This document shows positions 1-8,121 of a DNA stretch of 25,196 bases, one piece after another. This DNA is from CAMBDR01 sp046597185 (GTDB lineage: Bacteria; Pseudomonadota; Gammaproteobacteria; Burkholderiales; Burkholderiaceae_D). Positions within the stretch are counted from its first letter, which is position 1. Each line of letters starts with the position of its first letter. The DNA lies in assembly GCA_046597185.1 (NCBI GenBank), contig JBKJLF010000093.1, positions 1 through 25,196 of the forward strand, written 5' to 3'. Below the pieces are notes generated by a model. The model saw only the letters and a program-made list of their open reading frames with translations, was not told where the DNA came from and made no database searches. The position numbers and the translations under genes were made by a program.

Positions 1-408
1 TTGGTGGTTAAAGAAATGCTGCACCTGAACCCAACGCGGTACGGTTTGGGTGAAACCGTATAATTTGCTGCTCCAGGTGATGGTTTCACTCAACCAGTCT
101 GACCCCACCAGTTCGGCCCAATCCAGAAATTGTTGATCCAATGCCAGCCGCGCTGTCTTGAGCGCTTCCCAATCGGGAAAGAGTAGCTCGCCAACCGGGT
201 TGGCGGGCATGGGCGTATCGGTAAAGCGCGCAAACCAAATCGAATCGCCCCAGATGATGTGATCGAGTGTTCCATGGACCGATTTAAAAAACGCGCCGCG
301 ATCTTCTTCGCGCTGGGCTTGGCTTAACTTGTCTGCCGCCTGATACACGGCCTGGTTTTGCCATTGGTTGTAAGCGGCCATCAATTGTACAAAATTGCCT
401 TGAAACAT
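1..408 (-). CDS. DinB family protein, C-terminus beyond window edge
   Basis: The frame reads leftward to the window edge, giving the first 136 residues. It resembles the DinB/YfiT-like four-helix bundle family of metal-binding putative thiol-dependent enzymes: a conserved His in the HGTLDHIIWGD segment (about residues 45-55) and a second cluster, HFFNH, at 131-135, the usual metal ligands. The third ligand region lies outside the window. Two in-frame ATGs occur at 414 and 408. The AGGAGA motif at 415-420 abuts the first and sits about 7 nt from the second, so 408 is preferred. It starts 12 nt after the aminotransferase stop on the same strand and is probably co-transcribed with it. The real substrate is unknown; the family name does not mean the DinB polymerase. 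Confidence 0.8.
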   Translation of the reverse strand, partial: MFQGNFVQLMAAYNQWQNQAVYQAADKLSQAQREEDRGAFFKSVHGTLDHIIWGDSIWFARFTDTPMPANPVGELLFPDWEALKTARLALDQQFLDWAELVGSDWLSETITWSSKLYGFTQTVPRWVQVQHFFNHQ

Positions 409-420
409 CGTCATTCTCCT

Positions 421-1614
421 TTATGCCAGCACGGCGGCCATGGCGCTGGCGGCGGCTTCAACATTGCTACTATTCAAACCGGCTACGCACATGCGCCCGG
501 AGCGTAAAATATAGACGCCAAATTCATCCTTCAAACGGTCTGCCTGCTCGGGTGATAAACCGGTATAACTGAACATGCCGCGTTGGGTTAAAAAATAATT
601 GAAATCGCGCCCCGGTACTTTGGTGCTGATAATCTCAAACAGCTTGCGCCGCATCGCCACAATGCGCTCGCGCATCACCGTTACTTCCGCTTCCCATTGG
701 GCGCGTAGTATTGGGTCGGTCAGTACCTTGGCCACCAATTGGCCACCATGAATGGGTGGGTTGGAATAATTGCGCCGTACATTGGCTTTGAGTTGGCCAA
801 ACACATTCACCGCTTGCGCCGCATCCGGGCAGGCTACACTGAGCGCGCCGCCGCGTTCGCCGTACAGGCTCATACTCTTGGAAAACGAATTGGTCACGAT
901 GTAGGGCAAGCCCGAATCGGCCAGAGCTCGCACGCCATACGCATCTTCTTCAATGCCTTCGCCATAACCTTGGTAGGCCACGTCCAGAAAAGCCAGCAAA
1001 TCGCGCTCTTTCAGGACGGGAATGATGGCTTGCCATTGTTCGCGGCTTAAATCCACCCCGGTTGGGTTGTGGCAGCAGCCATGCAGCAAGACCACGCTTT
1101 TCGCGGGGAGCTGCTTGAGGCAAACCAGCATCTCGGCAAAGCGCAAACCACCGGTGGTGGGATCGTAGTAGGGGTAGGTTTGTACGTTTAAGCCGGCACC
1201 TTCAAACAGCGAGCGGTGATTGTCCCAACTTGGGTCGCTGATATACATGGTGGAATTGGGGAGGTAACGCTTGATGAAATCAGCCCCCACTTTGAGGCCG
1301 CCGCTACTGCCCACGGTTTGCAGCGTAACCAGCCGGCCGGAAGCCAGAATTGGGTGATTGGCACCGAATAATAGCTGCTGCACCGCCATGCGGAAATTGG
1401 CCGCACCTTCCATCGGCAGGTAGGGACGCGCACCGGCATTTTCGACCACTTGCAATTCGGCGGCGCGCACCGAAGGCAGCATCGGAATTTTGCCCGCGTC
1501 ATCAAAATAAATTCCGATCGAGAGATTGATTTTATTGAGGCGCGGGTCTTTGCCAAAGGCTTCGTTCAGGGAAAGAATAGGGTCGCCAGCAAAGGCTTCG
1601 ACGTGTTGAAACAT
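421..1614 (-). CDS. tyrB: Aromatic amino acid aminotransferase (class I, PLP-dependent)
   Basis: Cytoplasmic enzyme transferring amino groups between aromatic amino acids or aspartate and 2-oxoglutarate. The 397-residue product has the AspC/TyrB length. Visible features are the CHNPTG motif (N183), D211 and Y214 that contact the cofactor, the PLP lysine K246 in NSFSKSMSLYGERGG, R254 after it, and a C-terminal arginine in LRSGRMCVAG. The frame is open upstream to 1911, but MFQHVEAFAGDP is the typical family start and a GGAG lies about 8 nt before the ATG at 1614. A DinB-family gene follows 12 nt downstream. Divergent from the lipid operon, with about 330 bp between. Aspartate preference (AspC) cannot be excluded from sequence alone. 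Confidence 0.9.
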   Translation of the reverse strand: MFQHVEAFAGDPILSLNEAFGKDPRLNKINLSIGIYFDDAGKIPMLPSVRAAELQVVENAGARPYLPMEGAANFRMAVQQLLFGANHPILASGRLVTLQTVGSSGGLKVGADFIKRYLPNSTMYISDPSWDNHRSLFEGAGLNVQTYPYYDPTTGGLRFAEMLVCLKQLPAKSVVLLHGCCHNPTGVDLSREQWQAIIPVLKERDLLAFLDVAYQGYGEGIEEDAYGVRALADSGLPYIVTNSFSKSMSLYGERGGALSVACPDAAQAVNVFGQLKANVRRNYSNPPIHGGQLVAKVLTDPILRAQWEAEVTVMRERIVAMRRKLFEIISTKVPGRDFNYFLTQRGMFSYTGLSPEQADRLKDEFGVYILRSGRMCVAGLNSSNVEAAASAMAAVLA

Positions 1615-1943
1615 GATGAAAACTCCAGACGGTGAGTGATGCGGTGGGCTAAATGAAACCATGGCCTTGCTTAATTGCGTTATTTTGCCACAGGAATGGC
1701 AATTTTTCTGTAATGAAACAGTTAAATGCTGCGCGCACCCGGCGTTTACCCCTGCGCGTAGCAAATTTTTTAGCCAGATCCAGGTTTTTAAGAATGGTTT
1801 TTTGATAATGACAACGAGAGTATTGAAAAGCAATGCCAGCCGTTGCAAAGCCTTAAACCATTGCGGGCATGATTGCAACAGTACCACGCCCGGCAGTACA
1901 GTAGGCCCCATTCCAACAACGCTTAACTTTAAGCCAACCCTTT
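1615..1943. other. Divergent intergenic region, no gene
   Basis: About 330 bp separates the aminotransferase (minus) from the lipid operon (plus) and must carry both promoters. I see no convincing gene. At 1685-1702 there is a perfect 6-bp inverted repeat, TTGCCA-caggaa-TGGCAA, followed by TTTTT on the plus strand. It could be an operator for the aminotransferase or a weak hairpin. I did not find a clean sigma-70 pair. Confidence 0.4.
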
Positions 1944-2906
1944 ATGGACAGCTTGCCCAGGATTTTTGATTTCACACCATCGGTATTACATTGTGCGTTT
2001 GCCGGCGTGGTGCTGTTATTAATCATCGCCTCTGGCATTGCCGCTGCCTTGATCAAGCTGTACCCGCAACGCAATTTCGTCAACGTCAAATTGCGCATTC
2101 AAACCTGGTGGTGGTTGGTAGGCGGCTTGTTTCTGGCGCTTATTTTTAGCCGCAGCATTGCGGTTGCCTTCGCTGCCCTGCTCAGTTTTTTGGCGTTTAA
2201 AGAATTCCTCTCCATTGTGCCGACGCGCCGTATTGATCATGGCGTGCTGGTGTTGGCTTATCTGGCCATTCCGCTGCAATACCTGTGGGCCGGGGTGGCG
2301 TGGTATGGCATGTTCATTATCTTCATTCCGGTGTATGTGTTTTTGCTGTTGCCCATGCGCATGGTGATGCTGGGTGAAACGCAGGGCTATTTGCGTGCGG
2401 TTGGCACTATTCAGTGGGGTTTGATGAGTTGCGTGTTTAGCTTAAGCCATATCGCCTACCTGTTAAATATGCCGCAAAAAATGGGGGCGCATGGTGCCAT
2501 ATCCGGGCAAATGCTGGTGTTTTATTTGCTGGTGCTGACCCAGTTAAACGATGTGGCGCAGTTTTTGTGGGGCAAGGCTTTGGGCAAAACCAAAGTGCTG
2601 CCCAGCGTTAGCCCGAATAAAACGCTGGAAGGTTTGCTCGGCGGTGTTGCCACCACCACCTTGCTGGCATGGTTGATGGCACCGTGGTTTACGCCGATGA
2701 GCCCGCTGTATGCGCTGCTTTCGGGCGTGTTGATCAGTTTGTTTGGCTTTGTTGGCGATGTGGTGATATCGGCCGTCAAGCGTGATATTGGCATTAAAGA
2801 TTGCGGCACGCTCTTGCCTGGTCATGGCGGTATTTTGGATCGCCTGGATTCGTTGACTTATACCGCGCCGCTGTTCTTTCACTATATTTATTTTCTCTAT
2901 TATTAA
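1944..2906 (+). CDS. Phosphatidate cytidylyltransferase (CdsA family)
   Basis: Integral membrane enzyme expected to make CDP-diacylglycerol from phosphatidate and CTP. The 320-residue product has many hydrophobic segments and the CdsA signature near the C-terminus (residues 276-302): SAVKRDIG, then IKDCG, then LPGHGGILDRLD, with both catalytic Asp regions present. A second family motif, LNDVAQFLWGKALGKTK then SPNKTLEG, lies at 201-230. First gene of a five-gene operon; the acyltransferase starts within about 15 nt of its stop. No strong ribosome site precedes the ATG at 1944. The lipid operon setting suggests a second, pathway-specific copy rather than the housekeeping cdsA, which usually sits near bamA/dxr; that is inference. 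Confidence 0.9.
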   Translation: MDSLPRIFDFTPSVLHCAFAGVVLLLIIASGIAAALIKLYPQRNFVNVKLRIQTWWWLVGGLFLALIFSRSIAVAFAALLSFLAFKEFLSIVPTRRIDHGVLVLAYLAIPLQYLWAGVAWYGMFIIFIPVYVFLLLPMRMVMLGETQGYLRAVGTIQWGLMSCVFSLSHIAYLLNMPQKMGAHGAISGQMLVFYLLVLTQLNDVAQFLWGKALGKTKVLPSVSPNKTLEGLLGGVATTTLLAWLMAPWFTPMSPLYALLSGVLISLFGFVGDVVISAVKRDIGIKDCGTLLPGHGGILDRLDSLTYTAPLFFHYIYFLYY

Positions 2907-2919
2907 TATGGGGGCCTTG

Positions 2920-3594
2920 ATGCTAAAGAAGTTGCTCGAAGGCTGGGCCAAAGCGTGGCACGCACTGCTACGAATCCTGTTTGTGCTGTTGGTGGCTTAC
3001 CCGGTGGTGTGGCTGTGGTTGGGCACGCATGTGCGCCATCGCGAGCGCTTGCCGCGTAAGGGGCCGGCGATTGTGGTGGCCAACCATAGCAGTCATCTCG
3101 ATATTTTGGTCTTGTTGACGCTGTTTCCATTGTGGCGTGTGCCACGGGTGCATGCGGTGGCGGCCTCGGATTACTTTTTGCGTAACCGCTTTTTGGCCTG
3201 GATCAGTTTGAATTTGATTGGTATCATTCCCTTGCAACGTACGCTCAGCAAGCAAGCCACGCACCCGCTGCAAGCTTGTTTTGATGCCTTGGAGGCGGGC
3301 AAAATTTTGATTATTTTCCCGGAAGGCACGCGTGGCACCGGCGAGCAGATGGCGCAATTGAAATATGGCATCTGGTATGTGGCCAAGCGCTTTCCCGAGG
3401 TGCCGGTGATACCGGTTTATCTGCACGGTTTGGCCAAAGCACTGCCAAAGGGCAGTAAGCTGCCGCTGCCGATTTTTGTGAATATCGCCATTGGCAGCAC
3501 CGTATTTTGGCAGGAACAAAAACAAGCATTTATCGATGGTTTGCAACAGCAGTTTTTGCAATTGCAGCACAAACTCAAGCCCGGTCAAGATTAA
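2920..3594 (+). CDS. Lysophospholipid (1-acylglycerol-3-phosphate) acyltransferase, PlsC family
   Basis: Membrane-bound acyltransferase of the PlsC/LPLAT family, transferring an acyl chain to a lysophospholipid. In the 224-residue product, one N-terminal hydrophobic segment (about residues 16-35) precedes the catalytic NHSSHLD (HX4D, 55-61) and the substrate-binding FPEGTRG (133-139). A GIIPLQR segment lies between them (about 101-106), as in other PlsC proteins. An upstream ATG at 2908 is possible, but the G-run just before 2920 makes the second ATG the better initiation site. Sits between the CdsA-like gene and the hydrolase-methyltransferase, with short gaps. The acyl acceptor is not known; lyso-phosphatidate is the default guess. 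Confidence 0.9.
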   Translation: MLKKLLEGWAKAWHALLRILFVLLVAYPVVWLWLGTHVRHRERLPRKGPAIVVANHSSHLDILVLLTLFPLWRVPRVHAVAASDYFLRNRFLAWISLNLIGIIPLQRTLSKQATHPLQACFDALEAGKILIIFPEGTRGTGEQMAQLKYGIWYVAKRFPEVPVIPVYLHGLAKALPKGSKLPLPIFVNIAIGSTVFWQEQKQAFIDGLQQQFLQLQHKLKPGQD

Positions 3595-3643
3595 TCCGGT
3601 GGCTTGAATCTTTGTTTTATTTGTCTACTTTGAAAGGCATTGT

Positions 3644-5407
3644 ATGAATTCTACCTTCCCCACTTTACGTCAGTTTGAAGAGTTCCAATTCACGGCGACC
3701 GATGGGGTCAGCCTGTTTTACCGCCACTGGCCTGCGGGTGGTAAAGCGGCGACGCGGGCGATTGTGTTATTCCATCGCGGCCACGAGCATGGTGCGCGCA
3801 TGGCGCATTTGGTGGATGAACTGAATTTACCCGATTGCGCCTTCTTCGCTTGGGATGCGCGCGGCCTTGGGCGCTCTGCGGGCGAGCGCGGCTACGCGCC
3901 CAGCTTTGCCACGATTGTGAAAGATATCGACAGCTTTATCCAGCACATCAGTGCGCAATATGAGATTGAGCCAGCAAACATTGCCGTGGTGGCGCAAAGT
4001 GTGGGTGCGGTGGCGGTGGCGGCCTGGGTGCATGATTACGCGCCCAAAATTCGCTGCATGGTATTGGCTTCGCCTGCGTTTAAAGTCAAACTGTATGTTC
4101 CGCTGGCGCGCGCTGGTTTGGCGTTGATGCAAAAATTTCGCCCCAGGTTTTTTGTTAATTCCTATGTCAAAGCCAAATTTTTAACCCATGACCCTGAGCG
4201 CATCGCGTCTTATGAAAGCGACCCGCTGATCACCCGCCCGATTGCGGTGAATATCTTGCTGGGCCTGTATGAAGCGGCTGAGCGGGTGATTGCCGATGCC
4301 GGGGCGATTCATGTACCGACCCAATTGCTGGTATCCGGTGCGGATTGGGTGGTACACCATGGGCCGCAGTATGAATTTATGCAGCGCTTGGGTAGCAGTC
4401 AAAAAGAGACGCACACCTTTGACGGGTTTTTTCATGACACGCTGGGGGAGAAAGAGCGCCATCTGGCACTGGCCAAGGCGCGCCATTTTATTCAGCGTCA
4501 GTTTGCCCGGCCCAATATCACGCCCGATTTTCGCATGGCGCATCAGCGTGGTTTGACGCAGCAAGAATTTGTGCGCCTGAGCGAGCCGCCCAGCTCGGTG
4601 TTGGCACGCGGCTATTGGGCTATGGCGCGGTTTTGGATTAAAGCTGGCAGTTTGTTTTCCAGCGGCTTGAAGTTGAGTGTGGCCACGGGCTTTGATTCCG
4701 GTAGTACGCTCGATTATGTGTACCGCAATCAATCGCAAGGCGTGACGCCGCTGGGGAGGATGGTGGATTCGGTGTATTTGAACAGCATAGGCTGGCGCGG
4801 GATACGGGTGCGTAAAACCCATCTGCAACAATTGATTCAGTGCGCCGCCAGCCAATTGCAGGCGCAGGGCAGGGCGCTGAATGTGGTGGATATTGCGGCA
4901 GGGCATGGGCGTTATATTTTGGATGCGCTGGGGAGCCAGGCTGCGCGCCAGGATTGCCAGATCGTGCTGCGTGACTATAGCGAATTGAATGTGCAGGCCG
5001 GGCAGAAAATGATTGCCGAACGCGGCTTGCAAGCCTGTGCCCGCTTTGAATTGGGCGATGCGTTTGATCAGGCGGCGCTGGCCAAACTGAACCAGCCTAC
5101 GCTGGCGGTGGTGTCGGGCTTGTATGAATTGTTTGGCGATAATGCCAGGGTGCAGCAGTCCTTGGCGGGTTTGGCGACGGCGATGGAGGCGGGCGGTTAT
5201 TTAATCTACACCAATCAACCATGGCACCCGCAATTGGAATTGATTGCGCGCTCGCTGACCAGCCACCGCGACGGGCAGGCGTGGGTGATGCGTCGGCGTA
5301 CCCAGGCGGAAATGGATCAACTGGTGGCGCAGGCCGGGTTTGAAAAGCTGGATCAATTGAGTGATGAGTGGGGGATTTTCAGTGTTTCCATTGCACGCAG
5401 GAAGTAA
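3644..5407 (+). CDS. Bifunctional alpha/beta hydrolase / class I SAM-dependent methyltransferase
   Basis: A 587-residue two-domain protein. Residues about 10-290 form a lysophospholipase-like alpha/beta hydrolase: oxyanion region FHRGHEHG (43-50), nucleophile S119 in a degenerate elbow AQSVGA (usually GHSxGG), acid D234 in SGADW and H264 in GFFHDTLG. Residues about 390-587 form a class I methyltransferase with SAM motif VDIAAGHGRY at 415-424. This fused architecture is known in proteobacteria next to PlsC, CdsA and PAP2 genes. The ATG at 3644 is preceded by GAAAGG. The next gene starts 8 nt after the stop, consistent with co-translation. Likely role is lysophospholipid deacylation plus methylation of a lipid or head group; substrates are inferred from context only. 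Confidence 0.85.
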   Translation: MNSTFPTLRQFEEFQFTATDGVSLFYRHWPAGGKAATRAIVLFHRGHEHGARMAHLVDELNLPDCAFFAWDARGLGRSAGERGYAPSFATIVKDIDSFIQHISAQYEIEPANIAVVAQSVGAVAVAAWVHDYAPKIRCMVLASPAFKVKLYVPLARAGLALMQKFRPRFFVNSYVKAKFLTHDPERIASYESDPLITRPIAVNILLGLYEAAERVIADAGAIHVPTQLLVSGADWVVHHGPQYEFMQRLGSSQKETHTFDGFFHDTLGEKERHLALAKARHFIQRQFARPNITPDFRMAHQRGLTQQEFVRLSEPPSSVLARGYWAMARFWIKAGSLFSSGLKLSVATGFDSGSTLDYVYRNQSQGVTPLGRMVDSVYLNSIGWRGIRVRKTHLQQLIQCAASQLQAQGRALNVVDIAAGHGRYILDALGSQAARQDCQIVLRDYSELNVQAGQKMIAERGLQACARFELGDAFDQAALAKLNQPTLAVVSGLYELFGDNARVQQSLAGLATAMEAGGYLIYTNQPWHPQLELIARSLTSHRDGQAWVMRRRTQAEMDQLVAQAGFEKLDQLSDEWGIFSVSIARRK

Positions 5408-5414
5408 TGTGAAG

Positions 5415-6851
5415 ATGATGCATGCTCAGTCAATGCCAACCGGGTCAACGCCAACGGGGGCGCTGCCAACTGCGGCAGAGCCGGCTGCGGCGGTGGCAAC
5501 AGCTCGCCCAATCTGGCGTGCGGCGCTATGGTTGCTGCTGCTGGGGCCAGTGTTTTTTATCAGCTATGGCTGGGCCAATAACTGGAGTGCGCACCAAGCG
5601 TTTGTGCCATCGCTGTGGTTTGCCTGGGAGCGGTATATTCCGTTTTGGGACTGGACGATTTTGCCCTATATGTCGATTGACGCGTTTTATGCGCTCTCGC
5701 TCTTCATGTGTACCAGCCGGGCAGAACTGGACACCCACGCCAAACGCCTGTTGTGCGCTACCGTGTTGTCGGTGGTGGGGTTTTGGCTGTTTCCCTTGCA
5801 ATTTGCATTTACGCGCCCGGAAACCGGCGGATTTAACGGCATGTTGTTTGAGGTGTTGAGCGGGTTTGACAAGCCGTTTAATCAGGCACCGTCCTTGCAT
5901 ATCAGTTTGTTGATGTTGTTGTGGGTGTGCTATGGCCGTCATTTGCGTGGGGTGGCTTTGTGGTTGCTGCATGGGTGGTTTTTCTCGATTGGGGTATCGG
6001 TATTCACGACCTATCAGCACCATGTGATGGATGGTGTGGGCGGGGTGGTGGCGGGCTTGCTGTGTTTGTATTTGTTGCCGGATGGTGCGGTTAAGCCGGA
6101 TTCGGTTGCGCTGCATCATCTGGATATGGGCTTGAATCAGGCGGATGCGGCGCGGCGCTGGCAATTGGCGCGGCGTTACTGTGCTGCTGGTATTGCTTGC
6201 TGCCTGCCTGCGTATGTTTGGGGCGGCTGGGCGTGGTTGGCGTTGTGGCCGGGGTTTGCCTTGTTGCTGGTGGGGCTGGCTTATGCGGGTTTGGGCGTGG
6301 CGGTGTTTCAAAAGCAAAACGGGCGATTGAGTGGGGCTGCCCGCGTGTTGCTGGCACCGTATCGGCTGTGCGCGTGGGGTGCGGCGCGCTGGTTCTCGCG
6401 GCATGACGCGTCTTGCGTGGAAGTGGCACCGGAGGTGTGGATTGGGCGTGCGCCGGGGCGGGGTGATTGGGCAGGATTGCCGCCGTTTGCTGCGGTGTTG
6501 GATTTGACTGCGGAATTTGATGGTTTGCCGCCTGCGCGAGTAGGTGCGCACGCGTGCGTTGCGTATGCGAGCGTACCCATGCTCGACCTGCTCGCGCCCA
6601 CGCAGGCGCAACTGGCGCAGGCACTGGCGGAGCTGGCGCGCTTGCATGTACACGCTCAGGCACAGGCGTGCGGTGCGCCCGTGCTGGTGCATTGCGCGCT
6701 CGGGTACTCGCGTAGCGCGCTGGTGGTTGCGGCGTGGCTGTTGCAGCGTGGTGATGCCAATTCTGTCGCCGAAGCGCTGGCGCACATCAAAGCGGTAAGG
6801 CCGCATAGCGTGTTGCCTGCCAGTAGCGTGGCTTTGTTGGCGGCTGTATGA
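5415..6851 (+). CDS. PAP2 phosphatase fused to dual-specificity phosphatase
   Basis: A 478-residue membrane protein. Residues about 35-225 are a multi-spanning PAP2-type lipid phosphatase: FTRPETGG (132-139) as the first motif, PSLH at 159-162, and SVFTTYQHHVMD (195-206) supplying H203 and D206. More membrane segments follow to about 300. Residues about 335-478 form a dual-specificity phosphatase with P-loop HCALGYSR (426-433, the Cys-X5-Arg signature) and a candidate general acid D363. The frame is open upstream to 5361; the ATG at 5415 follows AGGAAG, part of the previous gene's end. Its stop overlaps the next start by 4 nt. Probable role: dephosphorylating a phospholipid intermediate of the operon's pathway. 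Confidence 0.87.
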   Translation: MMHAQSMPTGSTPTGALPTAAEPAAAVATARPIWRAALWLLLLGPVFFISYGWANNWSAHQAFVPSLWFAWERYIPFWDWTILPYMSIDAFYALSLFMCTSRAELDTHAKRLLCATVLSVVGFWLFPLQFAFTRPETGGFNGMLFEVLSGFDKPFNQAPSLHISLLMLLWVCYGRHLRGVALWLLHGWFFSIGVSVFTTYQHHVMDGVGGVVAGLLCLYLLPDGAVKPDSVALHHLDMGLNQADAARRWQLARRYCAAGIACCLPAYVWGGWAWLALWPGFALLLVGLAYAGLGVAVFQKQNGRLSGAARVLLAPYRLCAWGAARWFSRHDASCVEVAPEVWIGRAPGRGDWAGLPPFAAVLDLTAEFDGLPPARVGAHACVAYASVPMLDLLAPTQAQLAQALAELARLHVHAQAQACGAPVLVHCALGYSRSALVVAAWLLQRGDANSVAEALAHIKAVRPHSVLPASSVALLAAV

Positions 6852-7288
6852 AATATGAACATCCGATTACCTTGGGGGTGATGGCGGCGTGGCTAAAAAC
6901 TGGGCGCATGCTGGATCATGCTGCCTCGCTGGCGCTGGTGCTGACTGTGTTGGCGCTACTGCCATTGGCGGGTTTGCATAAGGGCTTGCCCAATGCCTGG
7001 GGCGTGGCGGCGTGGATTGGCTTGGCTCTGTTGGAAAAATATTATGCATGGCGCGTGGCGCTGGATGCAGGTTTGTTTGATTTGCTGGCGCAAACCGGGG
7101 CGCGCGATATGGACCAGTTTGATGCTGCCATGGCGGCGTTTTTGCGGCCCGGGCAGGCCAGCATGCCACCGCGCAGCATGGAAGGCAGGTTTATTGGCGC
7201 GCGGCGGTTGTTTTTGTGGCAGGTGGTGGCTTTGGTGATACAGGTGCTGGTGGGGTTGGCTTTACTTGCGCCGATGATGTCGTCGTAG
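6848..7288 (+). CDS. Small membrane protein of the lipid operon
   Basis: A 146-residue protein with hydrophobic segments at about 23-42, 49-62 and 120-143, joined by a loop containing DMDQFDAAM. I do not recognise a family, and no CDP-alcohol transferase motif (DGxxAR) is present. The ATG overlaps the upstream stop in an ATGA arrangement, so translational coupling to the phosphatase is likely and its function should belong to the same lipid pathway. Its last 98 bp are also read on the other strand as the tail of the coiled-coil gene. It ends the operon. Confidence 0.7.
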   Translation: MKYEHPITLGVMAAWLKTGRMLDHAASLALVLTVLALLPLAGLHKGLPNAWGVAAWIGLALLEKYYAWRVALDAGLFDLLAQTGARDMDQFDAAMAAFLRPGQASMPPRSMEGRFIGARRLFLWQVVALVIQVLVGLALLAPMMSS

Positions 7289-7787
7289 CAGCCTTACTTA
7301 TCCAACTTTTCATGGACAAGGGCAAATCGCGCATGCCGCTTACCTGCTTGAGCGCATAGGCGCGGTCGTCCGCAGGTATGGCACTGGCCTTGATGGTTTG
7401 ATCGAGCTGATCCAGCAAGGCTTTGAGTTGCGCCAGCTCGGGCGGCGCAAGGGCGGCGCTTTTGTTGATCTTGTTGACGATTTTGTTATCGTTGCCAACG
7501 GTGATAACGCCATCGACGTTGCTGATATTGCCGATGGATTGGCGATTGTCGTTCATATTGCTCTCCAGTTGTTGGGTGATGTTGATGGGGCGGTTGGCCA
7601 AGTCTTTGAGTAGAGGATATAAGAAGTCGCGATTTTCGGTCAGAAGCGTAACCGCAGTTTCTGCTTTGGCCACTCGTACCTCCAATTCTTGGAGCTTTTC
7701 TTTGAGAATCTCGTCACAGTCAAAATCTTTCGGCTTTTTCGATGTGCCGAAAATGGGTATTTGGCAGCCAGGCAACAGCGCCAACAA
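7191..7787 (-). CDS. Coiled-coil hypothetical protein, probably the C-terminal part of a frameshifted gene
   Basis: A 198-residue frame. After a short hydrophobic start it has a charged coiled-coil-like helix (DEILKEKLQELEVRVAKAE), then an Asn-rich stretch (NISNVDGVITVGNDNKI), a helical LLDQLDQTIK region and a Pro/Thr/Ala-rich tail that runs antisense to the end of the lipid operon. The candidate ATG at 7787 lacks a good ribosome site and would give an odd N-terminus. The overlapping upstream frame (7720-7953) supplies a normal membrane N-terminus, so both are best read as one protein broken by an indel near 7720-7750. No family recognised. The 98-bp convergent overlap with the preceding gene is unusual, so the true 3' end is uncertain. 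Confidence 0.5.
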   Translation of the reverse strand: MLALLPGCQIPIFGTSKKPKDFDCDEILKEKLQELEVRVAKAETAVTLLTENRDFLYPLLKDLANRPINITQQLESNMNDNRQSIGNISNVDGVITVGNDNKIVNKINKSAALAPPELAQLKALLDQLDQTIKASAIPADDRAYALKQVSGMRDLPLSMKSWISKAATTTSSAQVKPTPPAPVSPKPPPATKTTAARQ

Positions 7788-7953
7788 GCAATATCAAAAT
7801 AACAGGGGTGCCAGCCACTACTGCCATATTGCTAACTCGAAGGCCTTCTAAAGTGGAATGTGCAGCGTTAAAAAAGTACAATATGCCAAGCAAAGACAGC
7901 GGCCCCGCCAAGCTACCGGCACACAGTTCCACAGCCAACGGCTTTGTCATCAT
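7720..7953 (-). CDS. Two-TM protein fragment, probably the N-terminal part of a frameshifted gene
   Basis: A 77-residue frame with two hydrophobic segments (about residues 10-29 and 42-62), then a charged end (RHIEKAERF) and a stop. It overlaps the coiled-coil frame by 68 bp in a different phase. The charged end is followed in the alternative frame by KPKDFDCDEIL, so a one-base change in the A-rich run near 7735-7745 would give one continuous product of about 250 residues: two TM segments plus a cytoplasmic coiled coil. Divergent from higBA, with about 120 bp before the higBA promoter. Function unknown. Two genuinely overlapping genes remain possible. Confidence 0.45.
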   Translation of the reverse strand: MMTKPLAVELCAGSLAGPLSLLGILYFFNAAHSTLEGLRVSNMAVVAGTPVILILLVGAVAWLPNTHFRHIEKAERF

Positions 7954-8074
7954 ATCTAACGCTGTTTCAATAAGTGTTGTTTTGGCTGTTTTTATTTACA
8001 GTTTGAATAAACTGCCCAGCCAGCGCCAATTTACAATTAAACTCACAAGGCAGAAATTTAAATCTATTTTGCAG

Positions 8075-8110
8075 ATTCTGTTTGACAGAATAAACTACTT
8101 CAACTATAGT
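8075..8110 (+). promoter_or_regulatory. higBA promoter with overlapping operator palindrome
   Basis: A -35 TTGACA (8082-8087), a 17-bp spacer and a -10 TATAGT (8105-8110) make a near-consensus sigma-70 promoter. The perfect inverted repeat ATTCTG-tttga-CAGAAT (8075-8091) covers the -35 box, the expected place for HigA autorepression. The ATG of higB lies only 12 nt after the -10, so the mRNA leader would be about 5 nt. Confidence 0.75.
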
Positions 8111-8121
8111 GAGTCTATATC

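Noticed and set aside
2968..3588. 206-codon minus-strand frame
   Set aside because: Antisense of the PlsC-like gene, which has both acyltransferase motifs on the plus strand.
4181..5032. 283-codon minus-strand frame
   Set aside because: Antisense shadow of the hydrolase-methyltransferase gene with low-complexity composition.
5526..6806. Long (426-codon) minus-strand frame
   Set aside because: It is the antisense of the PAP2-DSP gene, rich in Arg, Gln and Pro, with no domain or ribosome site. The plus strand has clear catalytic motifs.
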